Made by a program: the position numbers and the translations under genes | In this document: positions 24,374 to 32,849 of the stretch, piece after piece | Layout: every line of letters begins with the position of its first letter | Position numbering within the stretch: the first letter of the stretch is position 1 | Source of the DNA: Lelliottia sp. JS-SCA-14 | Lineage (GTDB): Bacteria > Pseudomonadota > Gammaproteobacteria > Enterobacterales > Enterobacteriaceae | DNA length: 64,000 bases | Assembly: GCF_035593345.1 (NCBI RefSeq) | Contig: NZ_CP141606.1 | Span: 1,240,001 to 1,304,000 of the forward strand | Direction: 5' to 3' | The notes under the pieces: generated by a model | What the model saw: only the letters and a program-made list of their open reading frames with translations | Databases searched by the model: none | Told to the model about the DNA's origin: nothing

Positions 24374-25219
24374 ATGACACTGGATGAAAAAATATCCCAA
24401 CTTGAGAAGCAGCTCGTTGAGCTAGGCCAGCCGCCGCTTGATATCCCAAACAGCGAAGTGCTTTTTGAAAGCGCTAACTGCGATAAGCATGGAGAGTTCG
24501 AGCAGCGCCGCCGGGTTTCAACATCGCACATCAAGATTCCAACCATTCCGTCTCGCTGCCCGGGCTGTATCCGCGAAGAGCTTATTCAGCGCCAAGCTGA
24601 GAAGATTCAAATCGACGAGTCAGCACGAAAGCGGAACGTGGAAGACCTTCTGCGCAGGCTTGATATCCCAGATCGATTCAGTGGATGCACGCTGCAGAAC
24701 TACGAAGCTGTTTCTGAGGATGCAGGGCGCGCGTTAAGAGTCTGCCAGGCCTACGCAAGCAAGTGGCCAGAGCGACTTCAGAAGGGCGGCGGCTTGGTGA
24801 TGTGTGGTAAGCCCGGCACCGGAAAGAACCATCTGGCGCTGGCAATTGCCCGACATGCGATCACCGAACATCAAAGCTCCGCGGTATTCACGACAGCGCT
24901 GAAAATTGCCCGAGAGTACAAATCCACCTGGTCGAAAACGTCAACCCGCACCGAGGACGACGTGATCAAGCACTTCACTCATCCGGACCTGCTGATCATT
25001 GATGAGGTAGGCGTGCAGTTCGGCAGTGACGCTGAGAAGCTGATCATGTTCGAAATCATCAATACCCGCTACGAGCGCATGAAGCCAACCATCCTGATCA
25101 GCAACCAGAGCAAAGACGAGTTGTCAGCGTTCATTGGTGAGCGCGTGATTGACCGAATGAACGATGGCGGCGGATGCACACTGGCGTTTACCTGGGATAG
25201 TTACAGGAGCAAATCATGA
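24374..25219 (+). CDS. DnaC-like helicase loader
   Basis: 281 residues, AAA+ ATPase. Walker A GKPGTGKN (145-152; the Asn is also found in E. coli DnaC), Walker B LLIIDEVG, sensor ILISNQ and the arginine-finger region GERVIDRMNDGGG. The N-terminus has a coiled segment and a possible zinc site (CDKHG...CPGC). It loads host DnaB at the phage origin. ATG 24374 has CAGGAG at five bases; GTG 24368 is in frame. Confidence 0.9.
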   Translation: MTLDEKISQLEKQLVELGQPPLDIPNSEVLFESANCDKHGEFEQRRRVSTSHIKIPTIPSRCPGCIREELIQRQAEKIQIDESARKRNVEDLLRRLDIPDRFSGCTLQNYEAVSEDAGRALRVCQAYASKWPERLQKGGGLVMCGKPGTGKNHLALAIARHAITEHQSSAVFTTALKIAREYKSTWSKTSTRTEDDVIKHFTHPDLLIIDEVGVQFGSDAEKLIMFEIINTRYERMKPTILISNQSKDELSAFIGERVIDRMNDGGGCTLAFTWDSYRSKS

Positions 25220-25515
25220 CCGGAAGAGAAGCCATCGAATGGTATCTGGAATGCTACGGGTCGTTCACTGCTGAACTGGTGTGCGAAGCCACGGGAGTTT
25301 CCAGATCACAAATCGCTGCAGCGTCTTTCAAGATGCGCGAGCGTGGTGAGATTGTCCTGCTGGAGCGTAACTGGCGAACCCATGTTTACGTAGCCGGTGA
25401 GGATGACGAGGACAAGCCGATTAATCGTGACGGTGAAAACACCATCTTCAGCGAGTGTCTGGCGAGCGATGCGATGAAGAGGGTCCTCACAGTTTACGGG
25501 AGGCTATCACCATGA
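25216..25515 (+). CDS. Winged-helix phage protein
   Basis: 99 residues: an N-terminal winged-helix-like domain (TAELVCEATGVSRSQIAAASFKM) and an acidic C-terminal tail. Overlaps the loader stop by ATGA. Function unknown; DNA binding likely. Confidence 0.6.
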   Translation: MTGREAIEWYLECYGSFTAELVCEATGVSRSQIAAASFKMRERGEIVLLERNWRTHVYVAGEDDEDKPINRDGENTIFSECLASDAMKRVLTVYGRLSP

Positions 25516-25823
25516 AGGCCAACGGCCAGATAACCACTCTCACTCAGTACGTTTCAGAACACCCCGGCTGTTACCTCTCAGAAATACTACGCGACACCCA
25601 ACTCCCTAAATGCTCAGTGACCTCAGCGCTAACCAAGCTGAACGCGGAAGGCATATTGCGCCGGGAAGGGTTCGACAAGCGATACCGGTATTACCCGGCA
25701 GCAACGGAAAACATCGAGGCGCACAAATGCAAGCGCCGACCTGAGATGACTGAAGCAGACCGGATTAACCCCCTCACCAACCTATTTAATCAGCGCCTGA
25801 AAGAAATCAGGAGCGGGAGATAA
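25512..25823 (+). CDS. MarR/winged-helix-like phage protein
   Basis: 103 residues. Winged-helix pattern YLSEILRDTQLPKCSVTSALTKL then GILRREGFDKRYRYYP. Coupled by ATGA to the preceding winged-helix gene; the pair may have arisen by duplication. Function unknown. Confidence 0.62.
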   Translation: MKANGQITTLTQYVSEHPGCYLSEILRDTQLPKCSVTSALTKLNAEGILRREGFDKRYRYYPAATENIEAHKCKRRPEMTEADRINPLTNLFNQRLKEIRSGR

Positions 25824-25825
25824 GC

Positions 25826-26389
25826 ATGAGCAACGAAAACCAATTTGAGCAATGGTGCAAAACAGTCATGAGCGATGACGCCGACTTCTGCATGGAATAT
25901 GGGGCTTATAAAAACCTAAACGTCAGAATTCGATGGGAGGCGTGGCACGCAGCGGATAAATCCATGCAATCAGCAGAACTCCAGCAGAAGCTCAACGAAT
26001 CCGAGCGCTACGGTCGCCAGGCAGATATCACAATCGAGAATCTGGAGCGCCGGGTGGAGCAGCTGGCTGCGGAGAATGCGGCGCTGAAGCACGCAACAGG
26101 ACAGTGCAAAGAATACTTTACTGCATTGGTTCTTAATCAGCTAACGCCCTATAACCCAGCCGTTATGAACGGAACCTGTGCCATTGCATTGAGCGAAACC
26201 CCAGCCACAGACGCAATCCTGGCTGAAGTGCGAGGGGCGGCGATCAGGAAAGCCTTGGATGATTGCTCTGAGTTTCTCGACCGGGATTGCATCATGGAGT
26301 CGAACGGAATCAGTTATGACGATGCCGCGCTGCGGGAAGTTGGCGCAATGGCTCTTCAGAAAGCGCTGCTTCGCCAGGAGGCCAAATGA
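25826..26389 (+). CDS. Ead/Ea22-like phage protein
   Basis: 187 residues with a WCKTVMSDDADFCMEYGAY N-terminus, a coiled coil (ENLERRVEQLAAENAALK) and a C-terminal ATDAILAEVRGAAIRKAL block seen in Ead/Ea22-type lambdoid proteins. No known function. Confidence 0.65.
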   Translation: MSNENQFEQWCKTVMSDDADFCMEYGAYKNLNVRIRWEAWHAADKSMQSAELQQKLNESERYGRQADITIENLERRVEQLAAENAALKHATGQCKEYFTALVLNQLTPYNPAVMNGTCAIALSETPATDAILAEVRGAAIRKALDDCSEFLDRDCIMESNGISYDDAALREVGAMALQKALLRQEAK

Positions 26390-26652
26390 GCATTGAACTT
26401 AAAGTTGGACGCTGCTACCGAGCAAAAAAAACGCGCCCGGCAGGTCAGTTCGCTTCGTATGCGAATGACCGCCAGATTACTCACATTGGCGTATCTACCG
26501 TACAGTTCGACGGACCAAGTGTACACGCTGGGCGACAGTACCCAAGCATCAGAAAAGAGAAGTTTATTGAGTGGGCGTCACACGATGTTACCGACGAACT
26601 GCCGCCAGGTGAGTGGCAGTTGTGGCCAATTCCAAAGGGAGACGCCAAATGA
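26386..26652 (+). CDS. Phage protein of unknown function
   Basis: 88 residues, probably beta-rich (MSIELKVGRCYRAKKTRPAG...). ATGA overlap with both neighbours supports it as a gene. Confidence 0.55.
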   Translation: MSIELKVGRCYRAKKTRPAGQFASYANDRQITHIGVSTVQFDGPSVHAGRQYPSIRKEKFIEWASHDVTDELPPGEWQLWPIPKGDAK

Positions 26653-26828
26653 GCACAAACAAGCAGGCTCCGAAGAAAATTGCTGAGCGACTACTTAGCT
26701 CTCTCGCGCTGGTCTTAAAGCAATATGACGATTCCGGCCAAATTAATCTGGAGGTGATTGAGGAGGCTGAGGCGGAAATCCAAAACGCTATCGCCGCTGG
26801 CATCACAGTGAAAGGGGATAGCGAATGA
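26649..26828 (+). CDS. Small helical phage protein
   Basis: 59 residues (MSTNKQAPKKIAERLLSSLAL...). ATGA overlap on both sides. Function unknown. Confidence 0.5.
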   Translation: MSTNKQAPKKIAERLLSSLALVLKQYDDSGQINLEVIEEAEAEIQNAIAAGITVKGDSE

Positions 26829-27340
26829 GCCTTACGCACGATGATCTTTGCCAAATCGCTTACTCGTTCCTCAAGCGTAATGGCTTCAAAGTTTGCTTCC
26901 ATGATCGCTTTGTTGCTGTAACACGAACCGGGGAGCAGCCGGACGCTATGGGATTCAGAAACTTTGCGTCATGCCTGATCGAAGTTAAGTGCTCCCGAGC
27001 TGACTTCCTCGCTGACAGAAAAAAACCATTCCGCAGAATGCCAAGTGAGGGCATGGGTGACTGGCGATTTTTCATGGCTGAGCCTGGGATTATTGAAGTG
27101 CATGAGCTTCCTGCTGGATGGGGTTTGCTGCACGTAGTGAATGGCAAAGTCAGAAAGGTGCATGGCTGGCCACAGGGGAATTGCTGCTGGGCCAATCCAG
27201 ACGATAAGCCATTTACAGGGAACAAGCAGGTCGAATGCGATTACATGCTTTCTGCCCTGCGCCGCATGGAATTGCGTGGCCATCTCAAGGAAATCTACGA
27301 CGGCGTGATAGTCAATAAACCAGAAGGAGTCTCAGCATGA
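26825..27340 (+). CDS. Possible PD-(D/E)xK nuclease-like phage protein
   Basis: 171 residues. D40 followed by E53-V-K55 (IEVKCSRADFLADRKKPFR) fits the PD-(D/E)xK nuclease core, preceded by a short helix and hairpin. Related small proteins occur in many enterobacterial phages without a tested function. Coupled to neighbours by ATGA. Confidence 0.6.
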   Translation: MSLTHDDLCQIAYSFLKRNGFKVCFHDRFVAVTRTGEQPDAMGFRNFASCLIEVKCSRADFLADRKKPFRRMPSEGMGDWRFFMAEPGIIEVHELPAGWGLLHVVNGKVRKVHGWPQGNCCWANPDDKPFTGNKQVECDYMLSALRRMELRGHLKEIYDGVIVNKPEGVSA

Positions 27341-28014
27341 CATTCACCAAAGAGCAGTTAACCAGTGAAATTGAAACGCTGGAGCACTTCGCAACAAATC
27401 TGAAATGGACCAATGCCAAAGGCGCGCAAAGTCTATTATTCGCTGCTGAAGTAATGCGTCAGGCACTCGCGGGGATGGAAGCGGAGCCTCTCACCGACGT
27501 AGAGCGAGCAGAGCTTCAGGGATACCGGAACGCGCAGCAGGTAGTGCCGGAGGATTTCGATAGCGCATGGCAACGAATGAAAGACGAGCGATTCGGATGT
27601 AACGAGGAGTGGGCCAGGAAGTTCTGGGATGCCTGCCGCGCCGCCATGCAGTCTGGCGCAGTGCTTTCACCGATGCAGCCCATGGTTATTGACTCAGTCG
27701 GCACCCTGCGATTCAAGGAAAACCCACTGGTCCGCAAGCTGCTTGATGTCGCGACAGGTGCCGGATACGGCCTCAACGCCATGGCGCTGGAGGATCATTC
27801 CCCAGATGACCGCATGCAGCTGGCACAACTCATCGGCTACAGTCTGAGCGGCTACGGTGATTTATCCTACGTGTCCGACGAGTCATACAACCGGGCGGCA
27901 GCTGCAGCACCGCAGCAGGAGTGTAAACACGAGTTCGTTTACGGGTGGCATTCTTATGGCAGGGAGTCCGGCTACCAGTGCAGGCTCTGTGGGAAGTTGC
28001 AGGAGGCTAAGTGA
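27337..28014 (+). CDS. Modular phage protein with C-terminal zinc-ribbon-like motif
   Basis: 225 residues. N-terminal helical region, a middle segment shared with several lambdoid hypothetical proteins (NPLVRKLLDVATGAGYGLNA), and a C-terminal C-x-H...C-x-x-C motif (CKHEFVYGWHSY...YQCRLCGKL) likely to bind zinc. Function unknown. Confidence 0.6.
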   Translation: MTFTKEQLTSEIETLEHFATNLKWTNAKGAQSLLFAAEVMRQALAGMEAEPLTDVERAELQGYRNAQQVVPEDFDSAWQRMKDERFGCNEEWARKFWDACRAAMQSGAVLSPMQPMVIDSVGTLRFKENPLVRKLLDVATGAGYGLNAMALEDHSPDDRMQLAQLIGYSLSGYGDLSYVSDESYNRAAAAAPQQECKHEFVYGWHSYGRESGYQCRLCGKLQEAK

Positions 28015-28015
28015 T

Positions 28016-28156
28016 ATGGAGCTATTCATGTGGGCAATTTGCGTAGGATTTGTAGGGCTTACTGCGTGGTTGTCAAAAAAAAACTTAGAAATCCCTTGTG
28101 TAATGGCTGGGCTGATGGGAATCACGCTCGTTTGTTACACGGTCAAACACTTTTAG
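28016..28156 (+). CDS. Small membrane protein
   Basis: 46 residues with two hydrophobic segments (LFMWAICVGFVGLTAWL and IPCVMAGLMGITLVCYTV). A strong AGGAGG lies nine bases before the ATG. Function unknown. Confidence 0.6.
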   Translation: MELFMWAICVGFVGLTAWLSKKNLEIPCVMAGLMGITLVCYTVKHF

Positions 28157-28395
28157 GGAGAAGCGCGATGCCTAACCCATTCGACGCCACAAATTCAACG
28201 TCAAGCAACGATTGATTAATTTATACATCCTGGCAAACTAGTCTTGCCGTCGGAGTTGAACGCCCGGCGGTAAGACCTCTGCATGTGATTGGGAAATCGC
28301 ATGCTAAACACAAAGAACACATCAAATCACTCGTCACAGATGCTTATCGGCACCTGCGACTTTCTGCATTCATCGTTTCCTCACGGAGGTGGCGC
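28157..28395 (+). other. Gap before ninB with a 15-codon frame
   Basis: Contains a tiny frame at 28168-28215 (MPNPFDATNSTSSND) with an AGGGAG site; too short to judge. The rest shows no supported gene. Confidence 0.3.
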
Positions 28396-28845
28396 ATGAA
28401 GCAACAATTCCATCTCGTTAACGATTCAGTCAAACAGAACGCCATCAACTTCATCCGGGAATTGCCGGTGGATGCCAAGCGCCCACTGATTCTCGATATC
28501 AAGGAGATGACCCGCACTGCTGACCAGAATCGCAAGATGTGGCCGTTGCTGAAAGACCTTTCCGACCAGGTTCTCTGGTTCGGTAATAAATACGATTCCG
28601 ACGACTGGAAGGACCTGATCACCGCAATGGTCGCCAAGTCCAAGAAGCAAGAGCAGCGCATGGCTCCTGGCATCGACGGCGGAATTGTTATGTTCGGCCA
28701 GCGTACCAGCAAGATGACCGTTCGCCAGATGGTGGAAGTCATTGAGGCCATCTACTGGTTCGGTACCCAGCAGAAGGTGAAATTCAGCGAGAAGTCCCGC
28801 ATCGAAATTGAGTGGGCCAAGCAGTGGGGTGTCAACAATGGCTAG
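28396..28845 (+). CDS. ninB: NinB recombination mediator
   Basis: 149 residues. Matches lambda NinB (Orf) in pattern: DIKEMTRTADQNRKMWPLLKDLSDQV, GQRTSKMTVRQMVEVIEAI and IEWAKQWG. NinB binds ssDNA/SSB and helps RecBCD- or Red-type exchange. ATG 28396 has GGAGG upstream; the extended frame before it is not conserved. Confidence 0.9.
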   Translation: MKQQFHLVNDSVKQNAINFIRELPVDAKRPLILDIKEMTRTADQNRKMWPLLKDLSDQVLWFGNKYDSDDWKDLITAMVAKSKKQEQRMAPGIDGGIVMFGQRTSKMTVRQMVEVIEAIYWFGTQQKVKFSEKSRIEIEWAKQWGVNNG

Positions 28846-29005
28846 CCCTCTTGCTCGCGTTATGGAGCGCTCAATTTTTAAAGTCAGAGCCAAGCGTAAA
28901 AAGCCAGATCCTCTGCCAACCGAAATCCCAACCCTCAAGGGCTACACCGCCCGTTTAGTCGATCAGAAATGGCTGCGCCTTGCGGCTCGGAGGAATCATG
29001 CGTAA
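28838..29005 (+). CDS. ninE: NinE
   Basis: 55 residues (MASPLARVMERSIFKVRAKR...EIPTLKGYTARLVDQKWLRL). Clear NinE family signature. Overlaps ninB by eight bases and ninG by eight. Function unknown; conserved in lambdoid nin regions. Confidence 0.88.
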   Translation: MASPLARVMERSIFKVRAKRKKPDPLPTEIPTLKGYTARLVDQKWLRLAARRNHA

Positions 29006-29585
29006 ACCAGCACGCCGCACCTGCAAAATCTGCAAGACCAAATTCACCGCCACTTTCGACAACGTATGGTGGTGCTGTCCTGAGCATGGCTTCGAATACA
29101 GCCAGCAGTTACTCGCCAAAAAGAAGATTGAATCCGAGCGCAAAAGAAAGCAGGAAGCGCAGCAGGAGCGCCGTGAGCTGAAGATTCGCAAGAAAGCCTT
29201 GCAACCACTCAGTCAGTATCACAAACGCGCTCAGATAGCGTTTAACGCGTTCATTCGCCAGCGCGATGCAGGGCAGCCTTGCATCAGTTGCGGTCGTAAC
29301 TCTGGCGCAAAGATGAATGCCGGTCACTTCCGAACAGTCGGCGCATCGCCAGAAACCCGCTACGACGAAACCAACTGCCATATCCAGTGTGAGGCGTGCA
29401 ACTCGTACCTGTCCGGGAATATAGGTGAATACCGACCACGCCTGATCGCCAAGATTGGACAAGCCGCATTCGACCGACTTATGGGGCCGCACGAATCGAA
29501 GAAGTGGACGCGCGAAGAACTTGACGCACTGGCAGCGCACTACCGCGCAAAGCTCAAATCACTTAAGCAACAGGAGGCCGCATGA
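28998..29585 (+). CDS. ninG: NinG (Rap-type recombination nuclease)
   Basis: 195 residues. N-terminal zinc-finger region (TCKICKTKF...WCCPEHG), a basic helical segment, and the conserved CISCGRNSGAKMNAGHF...NCHIQCEACNSYLSGN core of NinG/Rap. The lambda protein resolves branched DNA such as Holliday and D-loop structures. Confidence 0.92.
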   Translation: MRKPARRTCKICKTKFTATFDNVWWCCPEHGFEYSQQLLAKKKIESERKRKQEAQQERRELKIRKKALQPLSQYHKRAQIAFNAFIRQRDAGQPCISCGRNSGAKMNAGHFRTVGASPETRYDETNCHIQCEACNSYLSGNIGEYRPRLIAKIGQAAFDRLMGPHESKKWTREELDALAAHYRAKLKSLKQQEAA

Positions 29586-29779
29586 TTTACGACCTCAAGC
29601 TCCCTCACTGGGCATCACTTCTCCCGTGTCCTTTCTGCGGCGGTGATGCGGAACTGGTTGCAGATGGTGAAGGTGTTTACGCCGGATGCGCTGCTAAGCA
29701 GTGCCTGATTAAGCCGATAACCGACACCTACCCAACAAAGCGAGACGCAATCCGCGCCTGGAATCGGAGGCCATCATGA
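29582..29779 (+). CDS. Lar-like zinc-ribbon protein
   Basis: 65 residues with LPCPFCGGDAELV and C...C (YAGCAAKQCLIKP...RDAIRAWNRR), the pattern of Lar-family restriction alleviation proteins and related phage zinc ribbons. Anti-restriction activity is inferred from family only. ATGA overlap with ninG. Confidence 0.7.
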   Translation: MIYDLKLPHWASLLPCPFCGGDAELVADGEGVYAGCAAKQCLIKPITDTYPTKRDAIRAWNRRPS

Positions 29780-29892
29780 CCTTCTCCGACTTCCTCCGCT
29801 ACCAGTATGAAAGCATCAGGCGATCCAGCCTGCCGCCGATAGCAAAGCACAGCCGGACCAAAACCAAACAGCCATTAGGAGCCGCAGCATGA
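29776..29892 (+). CDS. Very small basic phage protein (YlcG-like position)
   Basis: 38 residues (MTFSDFLRYQYESIRRSSLP...), basic. ATGA overlaps with both the Lar-like gene and Q. YlcG-type peptides lie here in other lambdoid phages. Function unknown. Confidence 0.55.
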   Translation: MTFSDFLRYQYESIRRSSLPPIAKHSRTKTKQPLGAAA

Positions 29893-30578
29893 ACATTCAA
29901 TATCTCCAGTTTGTCCGTGAGCAGCTCATTGTGGCAACCGCCGACCTGAGCGGAGCCACTAAAGGCCAACTGGTAGCCTTTGCTGAGAATGCGATGTTTG
30001 AGGCAACTCCACGCAGCCGTGGGCGCAAGAAGGTAGCCGACCCGGTAACAGGCCGCATGGTCAACCCGTCCAGCCCTCCGATCCCCGGCCATCAGTCTCG
30101 CGCCAAAGGTTCACATATTCCCCTGGTGAATCACGTTGAGTTCTGCACCGCGTCATGGCGTCGTGCTGTTCTGTCTCTGGATGAGCATCAGAAAGCATGG
30201 CTACTCTGGAACTACAGCGAGAACAACAGATTCGAGTATCAGGTGGCGATCACTCAGTGGGCGTGGTCAGAGTTCAAAACTCAGTTGGGGGCGAAGAAGA
30301 TAGCTGGCAAGACGATGGACCGACTCAAGGCGCTTATCTGGCTGGCGGCCCAAGATGTCAAAGCGGAACTTGCAGGAAAGGAAGCGTATGAATACCAGAA
30401 GCTGGCCGAACTGGTAGGAGTCACTGCAAAGAACTGGTCTGAGACCTTCACCGATCGCTGGGTGGAGATGAAGCGAACATTCCTGCGACTGGATAGCGAC
30501 GCTTTATTGCAGGTAACGCGATCACGTTCACAACAAAAGGCGACAAATTCGCAGCCAAGTATTGCAAAACTGGATTGA
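29889..30578 (+). CDS. Q: Q-type late antiterminator
   Basis: 229 residues matching the Q family of P22-like/Salmonella prophages (MNIQYLQFVREQLIVATADL, HIPLVNHVEFCTASWRRAVL, HQKAWLLWNYSEN, QWAWSEFKTQLGAKKIAGKT). Q loads on polymerase paused just after the late promoter and carries it through the terminator downstream. Position before the late promoter and tR' fits. Confidence 0.92.
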   Translation: MNIQYLQFVREQLIVATADLSGATKGQLVAFAENAMFEATPRSRGRKKVADPVTGRMVNPSSPPIPGHQSRAKGSHIPLVNHVEFCTASWRRAVLSLDEHQKAWLLWNYSENNRFEYQVAITQWAWSEFKTQLGAKKIAGKTMDRLKALIWLAAQDVKAELAGKEAYEYQKLAELVGVTAKNWSETFTDRWVEMKRTFLRLDSDALLQVTRSRSQQKATNSQPSIAKLD

Positions 30579-30601
30579 AAGGGCTATATTTCGTGTAAAT
30601 C
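30574..30601 (+). promoter_or_regulatory. Late promoter pR'
   Basis: ATTGAA (30574-30579), 16-base spacer and TAAATC (30596-30601, with upstream TG). It lies at the end of Q and ~50 bases before a terminator, as in lambda. Confidence 0.5.
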
Positions 30602-30648
30602 TGATATTGTGCCAATGTTGTATGCACTGGCGGTATCACAGAATTAAG

Positions 30649-30673
30649 AGCCTCGCCTAGTGCGGGGCTTTTT
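30649..30673 (+). terminator. tR' late terminator
   Basis: AGCCTCGC (30649-30656) pairs with GCGGGGCT (30662-30669), loop CTAGT, then five Ts. Target of Q antitermination. Confidence 0.8.
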
Positions 30674-30680
30674 GCATTCT

Positions 30681-30755
30681 GGGTCAGAAGCACAGTGGTT
30701 GTGCGCTCGGCTGTTAACCGAGTGGTCGAAGGTTCGAATCCTTCCTGTCCCGCCA
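30681..30755 (+). tRNA. Phage tRNA-Asn (GUU)
   Basis: A 75-nt cloverleaf with CCA: acceptor GGGTCAG/CTGTCCC (U4-U69 mismatch), D stem GCAC/GTGC, anticodon stem CTCGG/CCGAG with loop CTGTTAA (anticodon GUU), T stem GAAGG/CCTTC with loop TTCGAAT. Position 8 is A rather than the near-universal U. Lambdoid phages often carry tRNAs between Q and lysis genes. Confidence 0.85.
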
Positions 30756-30887
30756 AATAAAGGCCTGACCTGATGACGGGCTCATAATCCAATCCATCAG
30801 GGGCGTTGTTGGCGCATCGCTACAGGCCGCCAAACCCCAGCCAGGGTATCTTCAGCCAAAGAGCTGACATTGCTTTACCCTCATCTT

Positions 30888-30912
30888 GCCAGCCTAACCG
30901 CTGGCTTTTTTT
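30888..30912 (+). terminator. Terminator after the tRNA
   Basis: GCCAGC (30888-30893)/GCTGGC (30900-30905), loop CTAACC, followed by seven Ts. Late transcription must pass it, presumably in Q-modified form. Confidence 0.82.
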
Positions 30913-31017
30913 ATTGCAGGCCGCAGACATTCAAACTCAGATGCCATGTAGCATTTTCGTCTGACGGCCTTTCCCTCTACTACCCACAGCTCCCGCCCAT
31001 TATGCGAGGAGAGAGAT

Positions 31018-31335
31018 ATGCGTATGCCAAACAAAGACCCCGGATCCTATGGGTTACTCGTATGGGTTCTCATTGCGGCCATGTCTATTTATGGCGGATT
31101 CGTTAAATACATCATCGACACCAAGACAAACAAGACCGCATGGAGTTGGGTAGCCGCGTTCGCTCAAGTTGCCGTGTCTGGTTTCGCCGGTTTGATTGGC
31201 GGCCTTGTCAGCATCGAGTCAGGGCTGAGTATCTATTACGTCCTGGTTGTTTCTGGCATGTCCGGAACTATGGGCAGTGTCGCGCTGAGCTTCTTCTGGG
31301 AAAGAATTACGGGGTTGAAAAATGCAAGCAATTAA
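31018..31335 (+). CDS. Holin (LydA/phage holin 3-like)
   Basis: 105 residues with three hydrophobic stretches (LLVWVLIAAMSIYGGFV, VAAFAQVAVSGFAGLIGGLV, IYYVLVVSGMSGTMGSVAL) and a polar start. It would form lesions in the inner membrane and release the endolysin. GAGGAGAG precedes the ATG; a second ATG two codons later could give a dual start as in lambda S. Confidence 0.85.
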   Translation: MRMPNKDPGSYGLLVWVLIAAMSIYGGFVKYIIDTKTNKTAWSWVAAFAQVAVSGFAGLIGGLVSIESGLSIYYVLVVSGMSGTMGSVALSFFWERITGLKNASN

Positions 31336-31798
31336 CTCTCAGAGAAAAGCTTTCCTAGACATGCTGGCCTGGTCAGAAGGTACCGATAACGGAAAGCAGA
31401 AGACCAACAATCACGGCTACGACGTTATCGTTGGAGGCTCACTGTTTACCGATTTCTCAGATCACCCGCGTAAGCTAGTCACGCTAAATTCGAAGCTGAA
31501 ATCCACAGCTGCCGGCCGATACCAGTTGCTGTCGAAATGGTGGGATGCGTACCGCAAGCAACTTGGCTTGAAAGACTTCTCCCCAGCAAGTCAGGATGCA
31601 GTCGCGTTACAGCAGATTAAAGAGCGTCGAGCTTTGGAGTTAATCGATTCTGGTGATATTCGCCAGGCGATCGACCGTTGCAGCAACATTTGGGCATCTC
31701 TCCCCGGTGCTGGTTACGGTCAGTTTGAGCATAAAGCTGATAATCTCATCGCCAAGTTCAAACAGGCTGGCGGAAAGGTTAACGAGCCGAAATCATGA
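31322..31798 (+). CDS. R: Lambda R-type endolysin (lytic transglycosylase)
   Basis: 158 residues, the length of lambda R and very similar throughout ([59 protein letters not shown]). The catalytic Glu is in WSEGT. It cleaves peptidoglycan glycan strands to 1,6-anhydro ends. No signal peptide, so release depends on the holin. Overlaps the holin end. Confidence 0.95.
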   Translation: MQAINSQRKAFLDMLAWSEGTDNGKQKTNNHGYDVIVGGSLFTDFSDHPRKLVTLNSKLKSTAAGRYQLLSKWWDAYRKQLGLKDFSPASQDAVALQQIKERRALELIDSGDIRQAIDRCSNIWASLPGAGYGQFEHKADNLIAKFKQAGGKVNEPKS

Positions 31799-32172
31799 GC
31801 CGGGTTTCAGCCATTATCTGCGCAGTCATCATCTGCCTGATGGTCTCAATGGCCTGGGCCATTAACCACTACCGCGAAAACGCCATCACCTACAAAGACC
31901 AACGTGATAAGGCGACGACCCGGGCTGAATCATCCGAAGCCGTCACCAATAACGTTATCACCGCCATGAACCTGATCCGCGATATCTCACAGGCTACCCA
32001 GAATGCTAAGAACCAACTGGCCCAGAAAGGCGAAACGCACATTGTCTACATCAGGCAGGCGCTTGAAGGCGATATGTGCGCTAAGCAGCTTGTTCCTGCT
32101 GCCGCTACTGACAGCCTGCGGGAATACGCAGACAGTTTACGTTCCGGCCCCCGTGGTGCCGATAAGCGCTGA
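31795..32172 (+). CDS. Rz: Rz inner-membrane spanin
   Basis: 125 residues: N-terminal signal anchor ([18 protein letters not shown]), periplasmic coiled helical part, Arg-rich C-terminus. Shorter than lambda Rz (153). It couples with Rz1 to fuse inner and outer membranes. ATGA overlap with R. Confidence 0.9.
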   Translation: MSRVSAIICAVIICLMVSMAWAINHYRENAITYKDQRDKATTRAESSEAVTNNVITAMNLIRDISQATQNAKNQLAQKGETHIVYIRQALEGDMCAKQLVPAAATDSLREYADSLRSGPRGADKR

Positions 32173-32329
32173 CCTGACAGCAGACACGCCGATCCCCGGT
32201 ATGGTGGTTCCGTTCACGTGGCAGGCAAGTCTGGAGTTAAACGCTCAGCTCTATACGGCGCTAGGGCAGTGCAATCTGGATAAGGCGGGTATACGTAAAA
32301 TCGAATCTAACCGTAGTGAGTTGAATTAA
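32063..32329 (+). CDS. Rz1: Rz1 outer-membrane spanin lipoprotein, nested in Rz
   Basis: From TTG 32063 (88 residues), in the +1 frame inside the end of Rz: [19 protein letters not shown] with lipobox LLTAC, then Pro-rich VYVPAPVVP. It extends ~155 bases beyond the Rz stop, so it is longer than lambda Rz1. The start is uncertain; no ATG lies in frame close to the lipobox, the nearest being far upstream at 32003. Confidence 0.78.
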   Translation: MKAICALSSLFLLPLLTACGNTQTVYVPAPVVPISADLTADTPIPGMVVPFTWQASLELNAQLYTALGQCNLDKAGIRKIESNRSELN

Positions 32330-32390
32330 CATCTCATATCAATGGATAATAGATATAAATACTATTATTTCATTGAGATGAGACAAGTAA

Positions 32391-32846
32391 ATGGATACTG
32401 AGTCTATAAGAATTGCCGCTGAAACAGCACGCTGGACATATTGGTCAATGATTGCCGCTTCAATCTCAGCAGCATCTGCCTTAGCTACAGCCATCATTGC
32501 TTTTTTAGCCTCGCGAACATGGAGAAAGCAAGAGCGGCTGAACCAGTTAGTTCGATTGAAAAGGGCGGCATTTGAATATAGAACAATGGTGGAAAAGGCT
32601 GGGAGGATAAAGCAGTATGGTTTCGAGTTTAGAGAATATCTAAACAGCGACTTATCTGATGCTAGAGGGAGAGTACTCCATGAACTCGCATTAGCTGGTA
32701 TGGAACATCAAGGTTGCGAACAAGGTAGGCTCTATGATCAGCTTTTTACTCTTCAAGAACTATACAAAGAAAAAGAAGCAAGTTGGGCGGATCTCCTTAA
32801 AGCATCTGTAGCATTACAAGAATCAATAAAGGTTAAAATCACATAA
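32391..32846 (+). CDS. Membrane-anchored accessory protein (moron) after the lysis genes
   Basis: 151 residues, unknown family. One or two hydrophobic segments at ~13-42 (YWSMIAASISAASALATAII...AFLAS), then a basic TWRKQERLN stop-transfer and a ~110-residue helical cytosolic region. More AT-rich than neighbours, preceded by an inverted repeat (CATCTCA...TGAGATG) and followed by its own terminator: the layout of a moron. Superinfection exclusion or host-surface change would be typical roles, but nothing shows which. Confidence 0.65.
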   Translation: MDTESIRIAAETARWTYWSMIAASISAASALATAIIAFLASRTWRKQERLNQLVRLKRAAFEYRTMVEKAGRIKQYGFEFREYLNSDLSDARGRVLHELALAGMEHQGCEQGRLYDQLFTLQELYKEKEASWADLLKASVALQESIKVKIT

Positions 32847-32849
32847 CTT

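Noticed and set aside
30448..30792. Minus-strand open frame across Q end and tRNA-Asn
   Set aside because: It is antisense to the tRNA and contains the familiar artefactual peptide GFEPSTTRL that arises opposite tRNA genes.
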